From positions 372,001 to 436,000 of the forward strand of contig NZ_VSZO01000053.1 in assembly GCF_008312935.1 (NCBI RefSeq): 64,000 nt of DNA, written 5' to 3'. Positions 1 through 10,362 of the stretch are shown here, in pieces; position 1 is the first letter of the stretch, and each line of letters starts with the position of its first letter. Made by a program: the position numbers and the translations under genes. This DNA is from Roseiconus lacunae (GTDB lineage: Bacteria; Planctomycetota; Planctomycetia; Pirellulales; Pirellulaceae). The notes below the pieces were generated by a model. That model was not told where the DNA came from. It searched no databases and worked only from the letters and a program-made list of their open reading frames with translations.

Positions 1-876
1 AAATGGCTGTGATTGCTCCATCAATGCACTTGCGATCGATGCCGCTGCCGTGATCGCCAGATCTGTTCGAACCGGCTCGTTGTGTGAGGGGTTGGTGTCG
101 ACATGAAGGTCCAAGACTAACGTCGCACCAGCGATCGAGGTCGGTTCGTAAACCTTGCTATGCAGGATCCCAGTTCGAGCCGTCGCCGACCAGTGAACTC
201 GTCGCATGGGGTCGCCGGGCTGCCACTGGCGGATGCCACGCAAGCGGGTTGGATCTTCGAACACGTTGTCTCGCATCCGGATCTCGCCCATCGGACGTGG
301 GGATGCAATGTCGTAACCGTCAAGCGTCATCACCTTGGGAAGCACGGTCATGTATTGAGGCTGTGTGCCTACCCGGTAGCGACGGTACAAGCCCATGACG
401 TCACCCGTTTCGAGTACCGTGGGACCGATTTGAAAGTACCCGCGTCGGTTGCATCGGACTGTGTAGGAAACCTTTCTCGTTTGGCCTCCCCAGAGCAGCA
501 TCACACCCACTCGGTCGCCTTCAATTTCAAGCGTGGGTGGATCGTGAATCGTTGTCCATCTCGGCACCAAATCTTCGACTAGCAGCCAAACCACAGGGAT
601 ACGCGACGTATTTTTAATCGTCAGTTCGACCGCGAATGATTCACCAACGTGCAGTTCCTGGTTCTTACTGACTCGGGTTGCGATTGTGGCGGTCGCCCAG
701 GTCTTCGCCAGGAATTGATTGAGTACGACGACCGCTGCGGCAACGATCGCCGTTAGGACCCACAGTGAAGCACCAAACACTAATCCGATTAACAAAACGG
801 CCGCCGTGGCGGCTAGGACTTTAAATAGTCCCGACGGCTCGGCAGAGGCACTCGTCTCGTTGGCGGATGAAGTCAT
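1..876 (-). CDS. DUF58 domain-containing protein (partial, 3' end outside window)
   Basis: The reading frame starts at 876 and is open to position 1, so only the first 292 codons are present. The protein begins with a hydrophilic stretch, then two closely spaced hydrophobic segments (about residues 16-45), then a beta-rich region resembling the part of DUF58 proteins that precedes the vWA-like domain. The DUF58 hallmark is visible at about residues 213-230 as RQWQPGDPMRRVHWSATA, close to the family pattern R-x-Y-x-x-G-D-x-x-x-x-I-x-W. DUF58 proteins are membrane proteins usually encoded beside a MoxR-type AAA ATPase and a transglutaminase; those genes would lie to the left, outside the window. 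Family assignment is firm; the function of DUF58 proteins is poorly defined. Confidence 0.85.
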   Translation of the reverse strand, partial: MTSSANETSASAEPSGLFKVLAATAAVLLIGLVFGASLWVLTAIVAAAVVVLNQFLAKTWATATIATRVSKNQELHVGESFAVELTIKNTSRIPVVWLLVEDLVPRWTTIHDPPTLEIEGDRVGVMLLWGGQTRKVSYTVRCNRRGYFQIGPTVLETGDVMGLYRRYRVGTQPQYMTVLPKVMTLDGYDIASPRPMGEIRMRDNVFEDPTRLRGIRQWQPGDPMRRVHWSATARTGILHSKVYEPTSIAGATLVLDLHVDTNPSHNEPVRTDLAITAAASIASALMEQSQPF

Positions 877-1251
877 CTCGTTAGTGTAGCTAGAAAGCGT
901 TACCTCGATGTGATCGTAATCACCAAAAGATAGGTCCGCTTTGCGTTCATCGCCCATACCGCGATGCGATGACGAATTTGAGCGTGGTGCACCAGTCGCC
1001 GTGTGTTCGCTCCCGTTGTCGCGACACGACCGTGGTTAACGCAAGTCGGCAAATCTTGCTGTCACTTATGGAAGACACATCAGACTGATAGCCCTTGTCG
1101 TCGAGGCAAATCTTGTTGGCGTGGAAGCCAAGGTTGGTCTGAAAAGAGAATGCGGTCGATTTTGCAGAGAGTAGGCCAAGTCAGTGACAGGTTGTGACAC
1201 TGGATCGTCGTTTAGATAACGACATCGGCGAGTCAGCGAAACTTTTTTTGC
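877..1251. other. Intergenic region with one palindromic repeat element
   Basis: No convincing gene. The short plus-strand ORFs here have no recognisable sequence and no good ribosome binding site. The region contains a degenerate copy of the dispersed hairpin element at 991-1054. Confidence 0.5.
991..1054. repeat. Degenerate copy of dispersed palindromic (REP-like) element
   Basis: Forward arm 991-1017, 10-nt loop 1018-1027, inverse arm 1028-1054. The arms follow the family pattern ATCAGCCG-N3-GGCGTTAGCC-N-CGGTT and its reverse complement, with several substitutions (for example CGTGGTTAACGC in the inverse arm). It lies between the DUF58 gene start and the 3' end of the small minus-strand ORF at 1252. 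Confidence 0.55.
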
Positions 1252-1461
1252 TCACTCGGATCGGTGAATGTAGTAATTGGTTGGGCCGCTGGCGTGGACG
1301 CGTTTCATGCGTCCAGCCCGCTTTTCGACCACCGATCGGTGTGGTTTGGGACCATCCGATTCGGCGATATCGCCTTCGATTTTAGGGGCTTGGCTGATAT
1401 TGACCAATACGTAAGCCAAGCAGGCTAAAGTCACTCCAATCCAAATCATAAGAATCACCAT
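1252..1461 (-). CDS. Small predicted membrane protein (69 aa), unknown function
   Basis: An ATG at 1461 opens a 69-codon frame. Residues 1-20 form one clear hydrophobic segment (MVILMIWIGVTLACLAYVLV), followed by a charged tail rich in Lys, Arg and His, which suggests a single-pass inner-membrane protein with a short soluble tail. The ATG overlaps the stop codon of the tiny upstream ORF at 1455-1556 (sequence ATGGTGA), an arrangement typical of translational coupling. A longer in-frame start at 1497 is possible but would put a polar extension before the membrane segment. I do not recognise a family. It could be spurious, because it is short and flanked by non-coding sequence. Confidence 0.4.
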   Translation of the reverse strand: MVILMIWIGVTLACLAYVLVNISQAPKIEGDIAESDGPKPHRSVVEKRAGRMKRVHASGPTNYYIHRSE

Positions 1462-1556
1462 TGCTGCATCGCCTTTGAGGGCTTGCCCAGAACACACATC
1501 GAAACAGCGACGAACGCAATCAACGTTCCACTAACATTCATTTTCTGTGTTTTCAT
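1455..1556 (-). CDS. Possible tiny ORF (33 aa) overlapping the small membrane protein gene
   Basis: ATG at 1556 opens a 33-codon frame ending in TGA at 1455-1457. The peptide starts MKTQKMNVSG and continues with a hydrophobic stretch (TLIAFVAVSM) followed by CVLGKPSK, resembling an isolated signal-peptide or lipoprotein-leader sequence. The stop overlaps the start of the next ORF. It could be a real leader or a chance frame; no other support is visible. Confidence 0.25.
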   Translation of the reverse strand: MKTQKMNVSGTLIAFVAVSMCVLGKPSKAMQQW

Positions 1557-2116
1557 GGCAAACCGGGAAGGTGCACATTCCAACGTTAGCTTACGTCAAT
1601 GTTCGGCAAAGACGCATAGCTGTATCAAACGAATTTAAGATAACGCCCCCGCTTGATGGCGATCTGCTAACTATTAATCGGAATCTCCGACTGGGAACCG
1701 ACGTCTAAAGTGAGATTTCACCCGGATGGCGGAAACCCGAAGCCAAGGTGGGGGAAGGCAAGTCGATCATCGTCGGGCCAGCCTCTACACGTTGGCAGGT
1801 ACACGAACGCTTTATTGGGGCGTTTGACGCTCGTGCACTCAGTATAAGACCCAATCAATCTTCCCCGTCGCAGTCCGGCAAGGGATGATCAATTCGATCA
1901 CAGGTCATCATTGCATATTCCCGCAACAAGATGCATCAGCAACTCGTTAGGAAAGTTCAGATTTACGACTTTTGGTTCCCCTCGGTCAGCGAAGATTACT
2001 GATCAGGTAAACCAGAAAAGTGGTTCGGTCGATGTACTGCTGCCTAAGCGGGGCGAAGTGTCCAGCTTCATTCAGCAACCCATCGCGTTCTTCGATGAGT
2101 CGTTGGTGCCGTGGGG
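1557..2116. other. Intergenic region, nothing recognised
   Basis: About 560 bases between the tiny ORF pair and the end of the GspF gene. The plus-strand ORF that begins at 1911 runs antisense into gspF and is a shadow. I saw no tRNA, terminator with a T-tract, or clear promoter. Confidence 0.4.
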
Positions 2117-3331
2117 TTACAACTGGGTGCTGCTCTTAAGAACGGGGACGAGTAACGCCAGGACGACGGCAAGGACAAAGAATGCCATCACGAGGAGCAT
2201 CATCGGTTCGAGTAGTCGGACGAACAAATCCAATCGGCGAAACGTGCGTTTCTCCAGCGAGTCGGCGATCTCCGGCAGTACTTTTTCCAACGAGTTGCTC
2301 TCCTCGCCCACACTGATCATTTCGACCACCGAAGCTGGGAAATAGCCGGAACTTCGTAGCGGCGATGCTAGCGATTCGCCTCCGCGGATGTTTTCGGTCG
2401 CATTGGCAATCGATTGGCTCAGGAGCGTGTTTGCCGCTGCCGATCGACTGATTTCGAGTGACTTCAGAATTGGGACGCCATTTCCGAGCAGTGTTCCTAG
2501 GACACGGCAGAAGCGAGAGACGGCGAGATTCATCAAGATGTTTCCCAGGACGGGAATCTTTAGCTTGGTTTTGTCGACGAACTCCCGTCCAGCTTCGCTT
2601 GCCAACTGGACTTTTGCGACGATCAGAAGCACAGCAAATCCGACGACGATCAGCCAACCATAGTCTTGCAAGACGTTGCTGAAACTGAGCAGTGATTCGG
2701 TGTACCAAGGCATCTCTCCCTTCGCTCGCAGGCGATCAAACATCGCGTCGAATTTGGGAACGAAGAACACGAGCAAACCGGTGATCACGACCGACCCGAC
2801 GGAAAACAAGAACACCGGATAGGCGAGAGCGCTAATCGTGCGTCCTTTAAGATCTTCTTGAAGTTCGGTGAAAGTGCCGACGCGATCGAGGGCATCTTCC
2901 AAGAAACCACCCTCGGTGCCCGCACGCACCATATTGATTGCCATGTCAGAAAACACACGCGGGTAGCGGGCCATCGCGTTGCCGATCGGTTCGCCGTCCT
3001 CGACTCTTGACCGGATGTCTTTGATAATTCCACCCAAAACCGCATCGGTGCTTTGTTCGCCGAGGACCGTCAATGCGCGCAGCATTGGTACGCCACTGCG
3101 CAACAGTGCCGCCAATTGGCCGTAAAAGATAGCCATTGTCTGGCCTTTGACCTTTTTACGATTACCAAAGAGCGCCGCCCCGGCGGATTTGGAATCCGAG
3201 GCGCTGACTTTCGATGGGAACAGCGACTTTTCGCTCAGCAATGATGCGACTTCGCGCTCGTTCGTTGCTTCGATTGTTCCCGTGACGGTTTTGCCCGTCA
3301 TATCACGGGCGGTGTAGGAATAAACCGGCAT
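2117..3331 (-). CDS. gspF: Type II secretion / type IV pilus system inner-membrane platform protein (GspF/PilC family)
   Basis: 404 residues, the usual GspF/PilC length. The start MPVYSYTARDMTGKTVTGTI is the typical amino terminus of the family. Two T2SSF domains follow (about 65-190 and 265-390), with hydrophobic segments at about 168-190, 222-240 and 373-397, giving the expected three transmembrane helices. GspF is the polytopic inner-membrane platform on which the GspE ATPase acts during pseudopilus assembly. The gene starts only 4 bases after the stop of the GspE gene on the same strand, so the two are co-transcribed. No pseudopilin gene is visible next to them in this window. Confidence 0.93.
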   Translation of the reverse strand: MPVYSYTARDMTGKTVTGTIEATNEREVASLLSEKSLFPSKVSASDSKSAGAALFGNRKKVKGQTMAIFYGQLAALLRSGVPMLRALTVLGEQSTDAVLGGIIKDIRSRVEDGEPIGNAMARYPRVFSDMAINMVRAGTEGGFLEDALDRVGTFTELQEDLKGRTISALAYPVFLFSVGSVVITGLLVFFVPKFDAMFDRLRAKGEMPWYTESLLSFSNVLQDYGWLIVVGFAVLLIVAKVQLASEAGREFVDKTKLKIPVLGNILMNLAVSRFCRVLGTLLGNGVPILKSLEISRSAAANTLLSQSIANATENIRGGESLASPLRSSGYFPASVVEMISVGEESNSLEKVLPEIADSLEKRTFRRLDLFVRLLEPMMLLVMAFFVLAVVLALLVPVLKSSTQL

Positions 3332-3335
3332 CGTG

Positions 3336-5030
<1,695 letters not shown>

Positions 5031-5580
5031 GGGTCAGGACCAGAGTGGTAGGTGGGGTGGAGAAAAGTCCGATTGGATTGTAATTGATGCGGCTTCGTCG
5101 TTGATCCCGTCGTCGACGCATTGGACAAATTACCGGGGATGTTGATCGATCAGCTGAAAGTCGCGCGGGGCGTGGGAATCGAGTTTTTTGTCTCAGCTAC
5201 CCGCCCGCGGGCGGTCGGCAAATTTCATCGGCCGGCAATGCTAGCCGCGATCGGCTCACAGTGTCCCTATCGGCATTCATTCAAACGCTTCACCCATACC
5301 CGGGCGAACCGTTATCGATGCCCTGTGTTTTCATTCCCTGCGGCCTCGATGCGCAATGCCAAACTTGGGGCAGTACCATTTAGCCTGTGTCCTCACCGAA
5401 CGGTATCCTTGTCAGCGACGGCGCGGTCGATCGCTGGCGGTGAGGAGGAGACTAATGCTCCGTCATGACTCAATGGTTTGGTTTCCGTTCATCAGTCGAG
5501 GGGCGTTCGCCCCGGTTGCCGCACCGAAACCGTGGCAAACGCCATGCGGCTGATCCCAATGGCGACAGTTGACGAAAGTG
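5031..5580. other. Gap within the secretion operon carrying a palindromic repeat
   Basis: About 550 bases between the stop of the secretin-like gene and the start of gspE. Plus-strand ORFs here (for example 5121-5468) lack recognisable content and are judged spurious. The only structure seen is the hairpin element at 5491-5554. Confidence 0.5.
5491..5554. repeat. Dispersed palindromic (REP-like) element, complete two-arm copy
   Basis: Forward arm 5491-5517 (begins ATCAGTCGAGGGGCG, ends CCCCGGTT), 10-nt loop 5518-5527, inverse arm 5528-5554 (begins AACCGTGGCAAACGCC, ends CGGCTGAT). The arms can pair to form a long imperfect hairpin. It starts 26 bases after the stop of the secretin-like gene, inside the presumed operon, where it could act as an mRNA 3'-end stabiliser or attenuator (inference). 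Confidence 0.75.
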
Positions 5581-8500
5581 TTAGCGACCGCCACGTCCGC
5601 CGCGATCACCGCCGGGACGACCACCGCCAAAGCCTCCGAAGCCACCACGGCCTCCGCGATCGCCTCCTCCGCCGAAGCCACGGAAACCTCCGGGAGGTCC
5701 GCCGCCGCCGCTACCAAAACGTGCTCGCAAAGCTTCACGCATTCGTTCGGCCGCGTCGTTGTTGTCGCCGCCACGATCGTTGTTTCCTCGGTCAGACGAT
5801 GAGGTCGAGGACGAGTCGCTAGATTTATTGTCGGTGGGAACTTCCAGCATCGCTGATAGCGCTTCGACAACCTTATCACCATTAACTTTTCCGCTTAGCG
5901 AATAGACAACCATCTCTTTCTCGTTGACTTTACCGGCTTGGTCTAAGCTTTCGACCAACGCCAAGATCTCCTGGAAGTCTTGGTTGGTGGCGGTGACGAT
6001 AATCGAGTTGCTGGCGGTGTCAGCCGAAACCGTGATCTTCGTTCGCTCGCTTGTCGGGGTTTCATTGCCGCGTCCGCCGCGACCGCCGCCTCGAAACGCT
6101 GCGATTAAATCTTGCGGCGACGGAGCACCACCACCCCGGCCGCCACGTTCACCGCCGGTGTTTTGGTCTCCATTTCCCATTCGATCCGCGTAGACTTCCT
6201 TGACGATCTTGGCCACGTCGGTTGCGCTGACGTACAGCACGGGGATCATGCGTGGCGTCGCGGTCAGTTCAATTTTTTCGGGGCTCTCCTGTCGGTCGAT
6301 CTTTTCCAAGATCATCTCGATCAACTGCATGTCAAAATCATTCGCTTGAATGAACAAGGCATTCAGTCGCAAATCGGGAACGATACTGACGCTGCCCGTC
6401 GTTGTGAGGACTGACTTGGTCGACGATTGCGATCCGCCGCCTCCGCCACCGGCAAGTCCCATGAGGCCACCGAGCATACCGCCGCCCAGTCCGCTCGATA
6501 GTGTGTCGGTCAGTCCGCCCGAGGTATCGCTTCCACCGAGGATGCTGGCGACGAGTTCTGATGCAACGTCAGCTTGGATGTACTTAAGCCAAAAGATGGT
6601 TGGCAGTTCGCTACCCGATCCCATCGGGCCAATTAGCTGACTGAGTAATTCTTCGAGTTCATCGAGAGCTTCGGTGTCATCCGAAGCGATACGGATGCCG
6701 TCGGCAGTGACCTCGATCAAAATGTCAGCCGGCGGTTTCTGTCCGGCCTGCGTAAGCTTTTGTCCGGCCTGCGTAAGCGTTTCGGAAGCTTCGGTCGCCC
6801 CTTCATTTGCTTTCGATTCGTTCTCTGCCGATACCGCATCGGCGCTTGTAGCGGCGCTTGTAGCCGGGGCTTGGGTGAGGTAATAGAATCGCCGCGAATC
6901 GAGCAACGAAGCGTCGATATCGACGGCCGGTCCCGCTTCGGGTTCGGATCTCAGTTGTTCGTCGAAACGGTCGTCGTCAGGGCGATCGATACGTCGTTCG
7001 CGAATTCCGCTCCCAGCACCGGAAGAGCCTGGGGAAACGACTCGGATGGAGTTTTCCCGTCCGGTCATTCGCCAATAGAGTTGAAGTTGACGCAAGGCAT
7101 CTTCCGCTTGTGTTCCCGAGAGTGGAAGCAGGCGTACTTTTCCGCGAAGAATACCCTCGCTACTCGCACCATCAAGCTCATCGAGCAACCGCGCGACTTG
7201 GGTAATTTCGTCGGTGCTACCTCGAACCCAAAGTTTGCCGGTCGCGGGGTCCCCGTCGACTACCGGTCCGCTGGGGTTTTCCTCGGTGATGCCGAAGTAC
7301 TTGTTGATCGTTAACAAGGCTTGAGCGGGATCGATGCGTTTAAGCTGGAAGACGCGGAAGTCTTCGCCGCTGCCTTCCATTTTGGCGATCACTTGGTCGA
7401 TCTTGTCGTGAACGGCGGGTGTCGCGTAAGCCATGATCGACGCGGTCGAAGGTTCGATCGCGACGCGTGTGTTCGGTTCATCTTGCAGCAGAGTTTGCAG
7501 TACGTCAAACACGGCGGCGACATCGGCTACACGAACGAAATGGGTTCTAAATTCGGGCTTCGCCGTTTCGCCCATTTCGTCATCGTCGGAACCTTCGAGT
7601 GGCTGATCGGCTTTGGAAACCAAGTTTTCGAGGATGCTGACTTTCGATGGCAGCCCGGTCGCGTAGATTCGGTCACCGTAAAGGCCAACGGAGATGCGGA
7701 TGTCGTCGTTGGAGTTTGCGCCCGCTTCGAGTCCAAGCAAAGGACGAGCGGTTTGCAAGATTTCTTCGGCACCACGATGAGCCAACTTGATTTCGTGAAC
7801 TTCTTGGGCGCTCTGTTGGATGACTTCACGGATCGCGATCAGTTTCTCGGCGCGTTCGGTGATCTTCGCTTGGCGCGCGCTATCTAGAATAATGACGCGT
7901 CCCCAGGGACCGATCAGTTCCGGCAACTGCGTGCGGGCTTCGTCGGGCGTCATGCTGCCGAGTGGAAACACCGACGTCACGATGTCGCTTTTTCCGCGAT
8001 CCTCCAAATTGCCAGGGCTGACCAATTCGGCGAGTTCGCTGATCAGCTTGTTGGCGTTTTCCATTTCCAGGTCGATCAAAAACAGCATCCGTCCCCGGCG
8101 AACCAAGGCATGGCCGCGGTCGAGCAGCAATCGATTCAATAGATCGAGCGCTTCGTTGAGTGTGTAAGTTCGAGTTCGGTCGATGAACGAGACTGTCCCC
8201 GGGGGATAGCGATCGATTTGCAGCGACAAGTCGCCTTCGGTGGCGAGCCAATCTAAGACATCGTTCCAGCTCGCGCCGGTGAAGTTGAACCGTAAACTCG
8301 ACTGTGGAGGCTGATTCAGTTCGTCGAGTAGGATCCGAGCCGCTTCGTCTGGCGTCACGTCTTCGCCACGCCTCGAAAATTCACCCCCTTGATTGTCAGA
8401 AGGAGAGGTGGCTTCGGAGGCAACAGCGTCGTCGGATTCATTCCCATCCGATTCCTCAACGGCGCTCGATGCGGTCGCTTCATCGGACGCGTCTTGGGCA

Positions 8501-8604
8501 AATGTGGGAATCGGCAAGAAGCAAACACCCAGAATCGCAGCCACGCGAGCGGCGTTGGCCCATTCGGCAGCAGAAAACCGGCTCGATAGTCGGGGGATAC
8601 GCAT
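5581..8604 (-). CDS. Exported secretin N-domain protein (GspD-like, no visible barrel domain)
   Basis: 1007 residues with a signal peptide at about 1-37 (hydrophobic AARVAAILGVCFLPIPTFAQ). Several N1/secretin_N-type domains follow. Recognisable pieces are TVSFIDRTRTYTLNEALDLL (an N0/STN-like domain near residues 125-150), repeated blocks ending in LNALFIQANDFD and SNSIIVTATNQDF, and linker regions rich in Gly, Ser and acidic residues. These domains form periplasmic rings in GspD. The carboxyl end is a low-complexity Gly/Arg/Phe tail (about 950-1007), and I find no secretin signature such as VPxLGDIPxLG. It is either a periplasmic ring protein working with a separate outer-membrane pore, or a divergent secretin. 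It is the first gene of the gspE-gspF cluster, which supports a secretion or pilus role. Confidence 0.8.
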   Translation of the reverse strand: MRIPRLSSRFSAAEWANAARVAAILGVCFLPIPTFAQDASDEATASSAVEESDGNESDDAVASEATSPSDNQGGEFSRRGEDVTPDEAARILLDELNQPPQSSLRFNFTGASWNDVLDWLATEGDLSLQIDRYPPGTVSFIDRTRTYTLNEALDLLNRLLLDRGHALVRRGRMLFLIDLEMENANKLISELAELVSPGNLEDRGKSDIVTSVFPLGSMTPDEARTQLPELIGPWGRVIILDSARQAKITERAEKLIAIREVIQQSAQEVHEIKLAHRGAEEILQTARPLLGLEAGANSNDDIRISVGLYGDRIYATGLPSKVSILENLVSKADQPLEGSDDDEMGETAKPEFRTHFVRVADVAAVFDVLQTLLQDEPNTRVAIEPSTASIMAYATPAVHDKIDQVIAKMEGSGEDFRVFQLKRIDPAQALLTINKYFGITEENPSGPVVDGDPATGKLWVRGSTDEITQVARLLDELDGASSEGILRGKVRLLPLSGTQAEDALRQLQLYWRMTGRENSIRVVSPGSSGAGSGIRERRIDRPDDDRFDEQLRSEPEAGPAVDIDASLLDSRRFYYLTQAPATSAATSADAVSAENESKANEGATEASETLTQAGQKLTQAGQKPPADILIEVTADGIRIASDDTEALDELEELLSQLIGPMGSGSELPTIFWLKYIQADVASELVASILGGSDTSGGLTDTLSSGLGGGMLGGLMGLAGGGGGGSQSSTKSVLTTTGSVSIVPDLRLNALFIQANDFDMQLIEMILEKIDRQESPEKIELTATPRMIPVLYVSATDVAKIVKEVYADRMGNGDQNTGGERGGRGGGAPSPQDLIAAFRGGGRGGRGNETPTSERTKITVSADTASNSIIVTATNQDFQEILALVESLDQAGKVNEKEMVVYSLSGKVNGDKVVEALSAMLEVPTDNKSSDSSSTSSSDRGNNDRGGDNNDAAERMREALRARFGSGGGGPPGGFRGFGGGGDRGGRGGFGGFGGGRPGGDRGGRGGR

Positions 8605-9097
8605 GCTTTACGGTCGAATAAATAGAAAGACTGATAAGTGGATGTCCTGTCGCAGCGGCTCGTCCGGTGCGGCAGTGATGTCGATATGGAGGCAGTGGAA
8701 TTCGTTGCCGAACCCTTCTCGCCTGTTGATCTAACCTCGGGTGTAATCGAGGGTTCCTATCGTTGGCGGGGGATTTTGGGGGAATAGGCGGTTTTTTATC
8801 AATTTTGGCATCGAAAAAGGGAGCTAACTCCGGTTTCACTTCTTCGAACGCCTTGTTGGCCCTGCTACGATACGGCGCTTCTGATTTCCGGATCACGGAC
8901 CTCGTAATCCCGCCACGCAATCGTTCGCATGCGGTTGACCGGCAAAATCGGACGGTGACGAAGCGGATTTGTAGGTATCGACGTGCCTCCCGGTTGTCCG
9001 CCTTCGGCATCGACCCCCAATTCAATGGCAGCCCATTAGATTACGTCATAGTGTAATCTGGACTGCGAATAAGGAGCGAAGCCGGAATTAACAAAGG
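8605..9097. other. Divergent intergenic region upstream of map
   Basis: About 490 bases between the divergently transcribed secretin-like gene and map; it must hold both promoters. The plus-strand ORF 8763-9056 has no recognisable sequence and is judged spurious. The only distinct structure is the inverted repeat at 9038-9059. Confidence 0.4.
9038..9059. promoter_or_regulatory. Perfect inverted repeat upstream of map
   Basis: AGATTAC (9038-9044) and GTAATCT (9053-9059) form 7-bp perfect arms separated by 8 bases, about 40 bases before the map start. It could be an operator or a 5'-leader hairpin. No binding protein can be assigned. Confidence 0.35.
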
Positions 9098-9916
9098 ATG
9101 ATGACAGGAATGCTGCAAAAGCAACGCAAACTGATTCTTGACGCGACGGGACGTGACGCCATGCGACGCGCCGGTCGAGTGAACGCAATGTTGATGGACT
9201 ACGTCCGCCCCCACATCAAGGCTGGGATCACCACGGGGGAAATCGACGAAATGGTTCACCAATGGACCCTCGATAACGGGCATCGAGCGGCGACTCTGGG
9301 GTACCAGAATTACCCCAAAAGCTGCTGCACCAGTCGTAACGAAGTGATTTGTCATGGCATTCCAGGCGAGGAAAAACTGGAAGACGGTGACATCGTCAAC
9401 ATCGACTTGACCACCGTCGTCGATGGATGGCACGGCGATCAGAGCGAGACGTTTTTAATCGGCAAGGTCAGCGATGAGAAACGCGAAGTCACGCAGTGCG
9501 CGTTTGATTGCATGCACCTGGCGATCGATGCCCTCTATCCCGGATGCTCCGTTTCCACGATCGGCGAGACCATCGTTCCTGAGGCGCATGGACGTGGTTT
9601 CAGCGTCGTCCGCGAATACGTCGGACATGGACTTGGAAAACAATTTCATCTTGATCCCTCGATCCCGCACTACCCTAATCGCCAAAGCCGAATCGATCGA
9701 CTGTATCCTGGGATGTGCTTTACCGTCGAGCCAATGATTAACGCCGGCACTCGCTATGCCCGTTGCGATAAGTCGGATGGTTGGACCGTTCGAACCAAAG
9801 ATGGCCGACCTTCGGCACAGTTTGAACACTCGGTGTTGATGACCGAGGACGGTCCCGAGATCTTGACTCAGTGCCAAGACGGCCCGCACAAGGGCCACGA
9901 ATTCAAGTGCGACTAG
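9098..9916 (+). CDS. map: Methionine aminopeptidase, type I
   Basis: 272 residues. Removes the initiator methionine from nascent cytosolic proteins, using a dinuclear metal centre. The pita-bread fold ligands are all visible: Asp of VNIDLTT, Asp of WHGDQSETF, His of YVGHGLGK, Glu of FTVEPM and Glu of AQFEH. The substrate-contact His in EVICHGIP is also present. The motif after the GHG block reads FHLDP rather than the usual FHEEP, a mild variation. Two ATG codons lie at 9098 and 9101 after an AAAGGA-like ribosome binding site; the first is reported. The gene stands alone, with a hairpin just after its stop. Confidence 0.95.
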   Translation: MMTGMLQKQRKLILDATGRDAMRRAGRVNAMLMDYVRPHIKAGITTGEIDEMVHQWTLDNGHRAATLGYQNYPKSCCTSRNEVICHGIPGEEKLEDGDIVNIDLTTVVDGWHGDQSETFLIGKVSDEKREVTQCAFDCMHLAIDALYPGCSVSTIGETIVPEAHGRGFSVVREYVGHGLGKQFHLDPSIPHYPNRQSRIDRLYPGMCFTVEPMINAGTRYARCDKSDGWTVRTKDGRPSAQFEHSVLMTEDGPEILTQCQDGPHKGHEFKCD

Positions 9917-9932
9917 CACCGCGTCTTAAGAC

Positions 9933-9949
9933 TCACCGAAAAACGGTGA
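9933..9949 (+). terminator. Possible hairpin terminator of map
   Basis: TCACCG and CGGTGA form a perfect 6-bp stem with an A5 loop, 17 bases after the map stop. No strong T-tract follows, so termination is uncertain. Confidence 0.3.
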
Positions 9950-10202
9950 TGAATGCGAGTCGGCTGACCTTAGCGTCAGATTGAACCACTGTCGCAATGA
10001 CGCGTTTGTGATCGAGTGGAACGAGCGGATGTCGTCGAGGCCTTTTCAATTGGGCTGTCGTCGCCGCCCACTCCGTAAAAGCCGCGTACGCAAACGTTAC
10101 CGTCGGGGAGCAAATGGCGACTCGGTTCGTCGCACTTCTGAGTAGATCGACAAACCTTGGAAAGTTTCGATTGGTCCGCTCGCATGGAGGAAGGCCTTGG
10201 CG

Positions 10203-10250
10203 GACACAGTGTGTTTCAGCAGACACAGTGCGTTTCAGCAGACACAGTGC
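10203..10250. repeat. 19-bp tandem repeat, about 2.5 copies
   Basis: The unit GACACAGTG(T/C)GTTTCAGCA occurs at 10203-10221 and 10222-10240, with a 10-base partial third copy at 10241-10250. The copies differ at one base. The repeat sits about 110 bases before the ThuA-like gene. Confidence 0.8.
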
Positions 10251-10362
10251 AACCTGAACGACGATTGATCACGCTATTCAATGTCATCGTCGGTGCGATT
10301 GTGCGGCCCGTCGATTCGCGACCGGCTACAATTTTCTTTCCCACCTTGAACTCTCACCACTC

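Larger units (their letters stand above)
9917..10362. other. Intergenic region with a hairpin and a short tandem repeat
   Basis: About 445 bases. Contains a possible terminator at 9933-9949 and a 19-bp tandem repeat at 10203-10250. The overlapping minus-strand ORFs 9933-10226 and 9976-10185 look spurious. Confidence 0.4.

Noticed and set aside
5121..5468. 115-codon plus-strand ORF between gspE and the secretin-like gene
   Set aside because: Composition is unlike the real genes and it runs against the operon direction.
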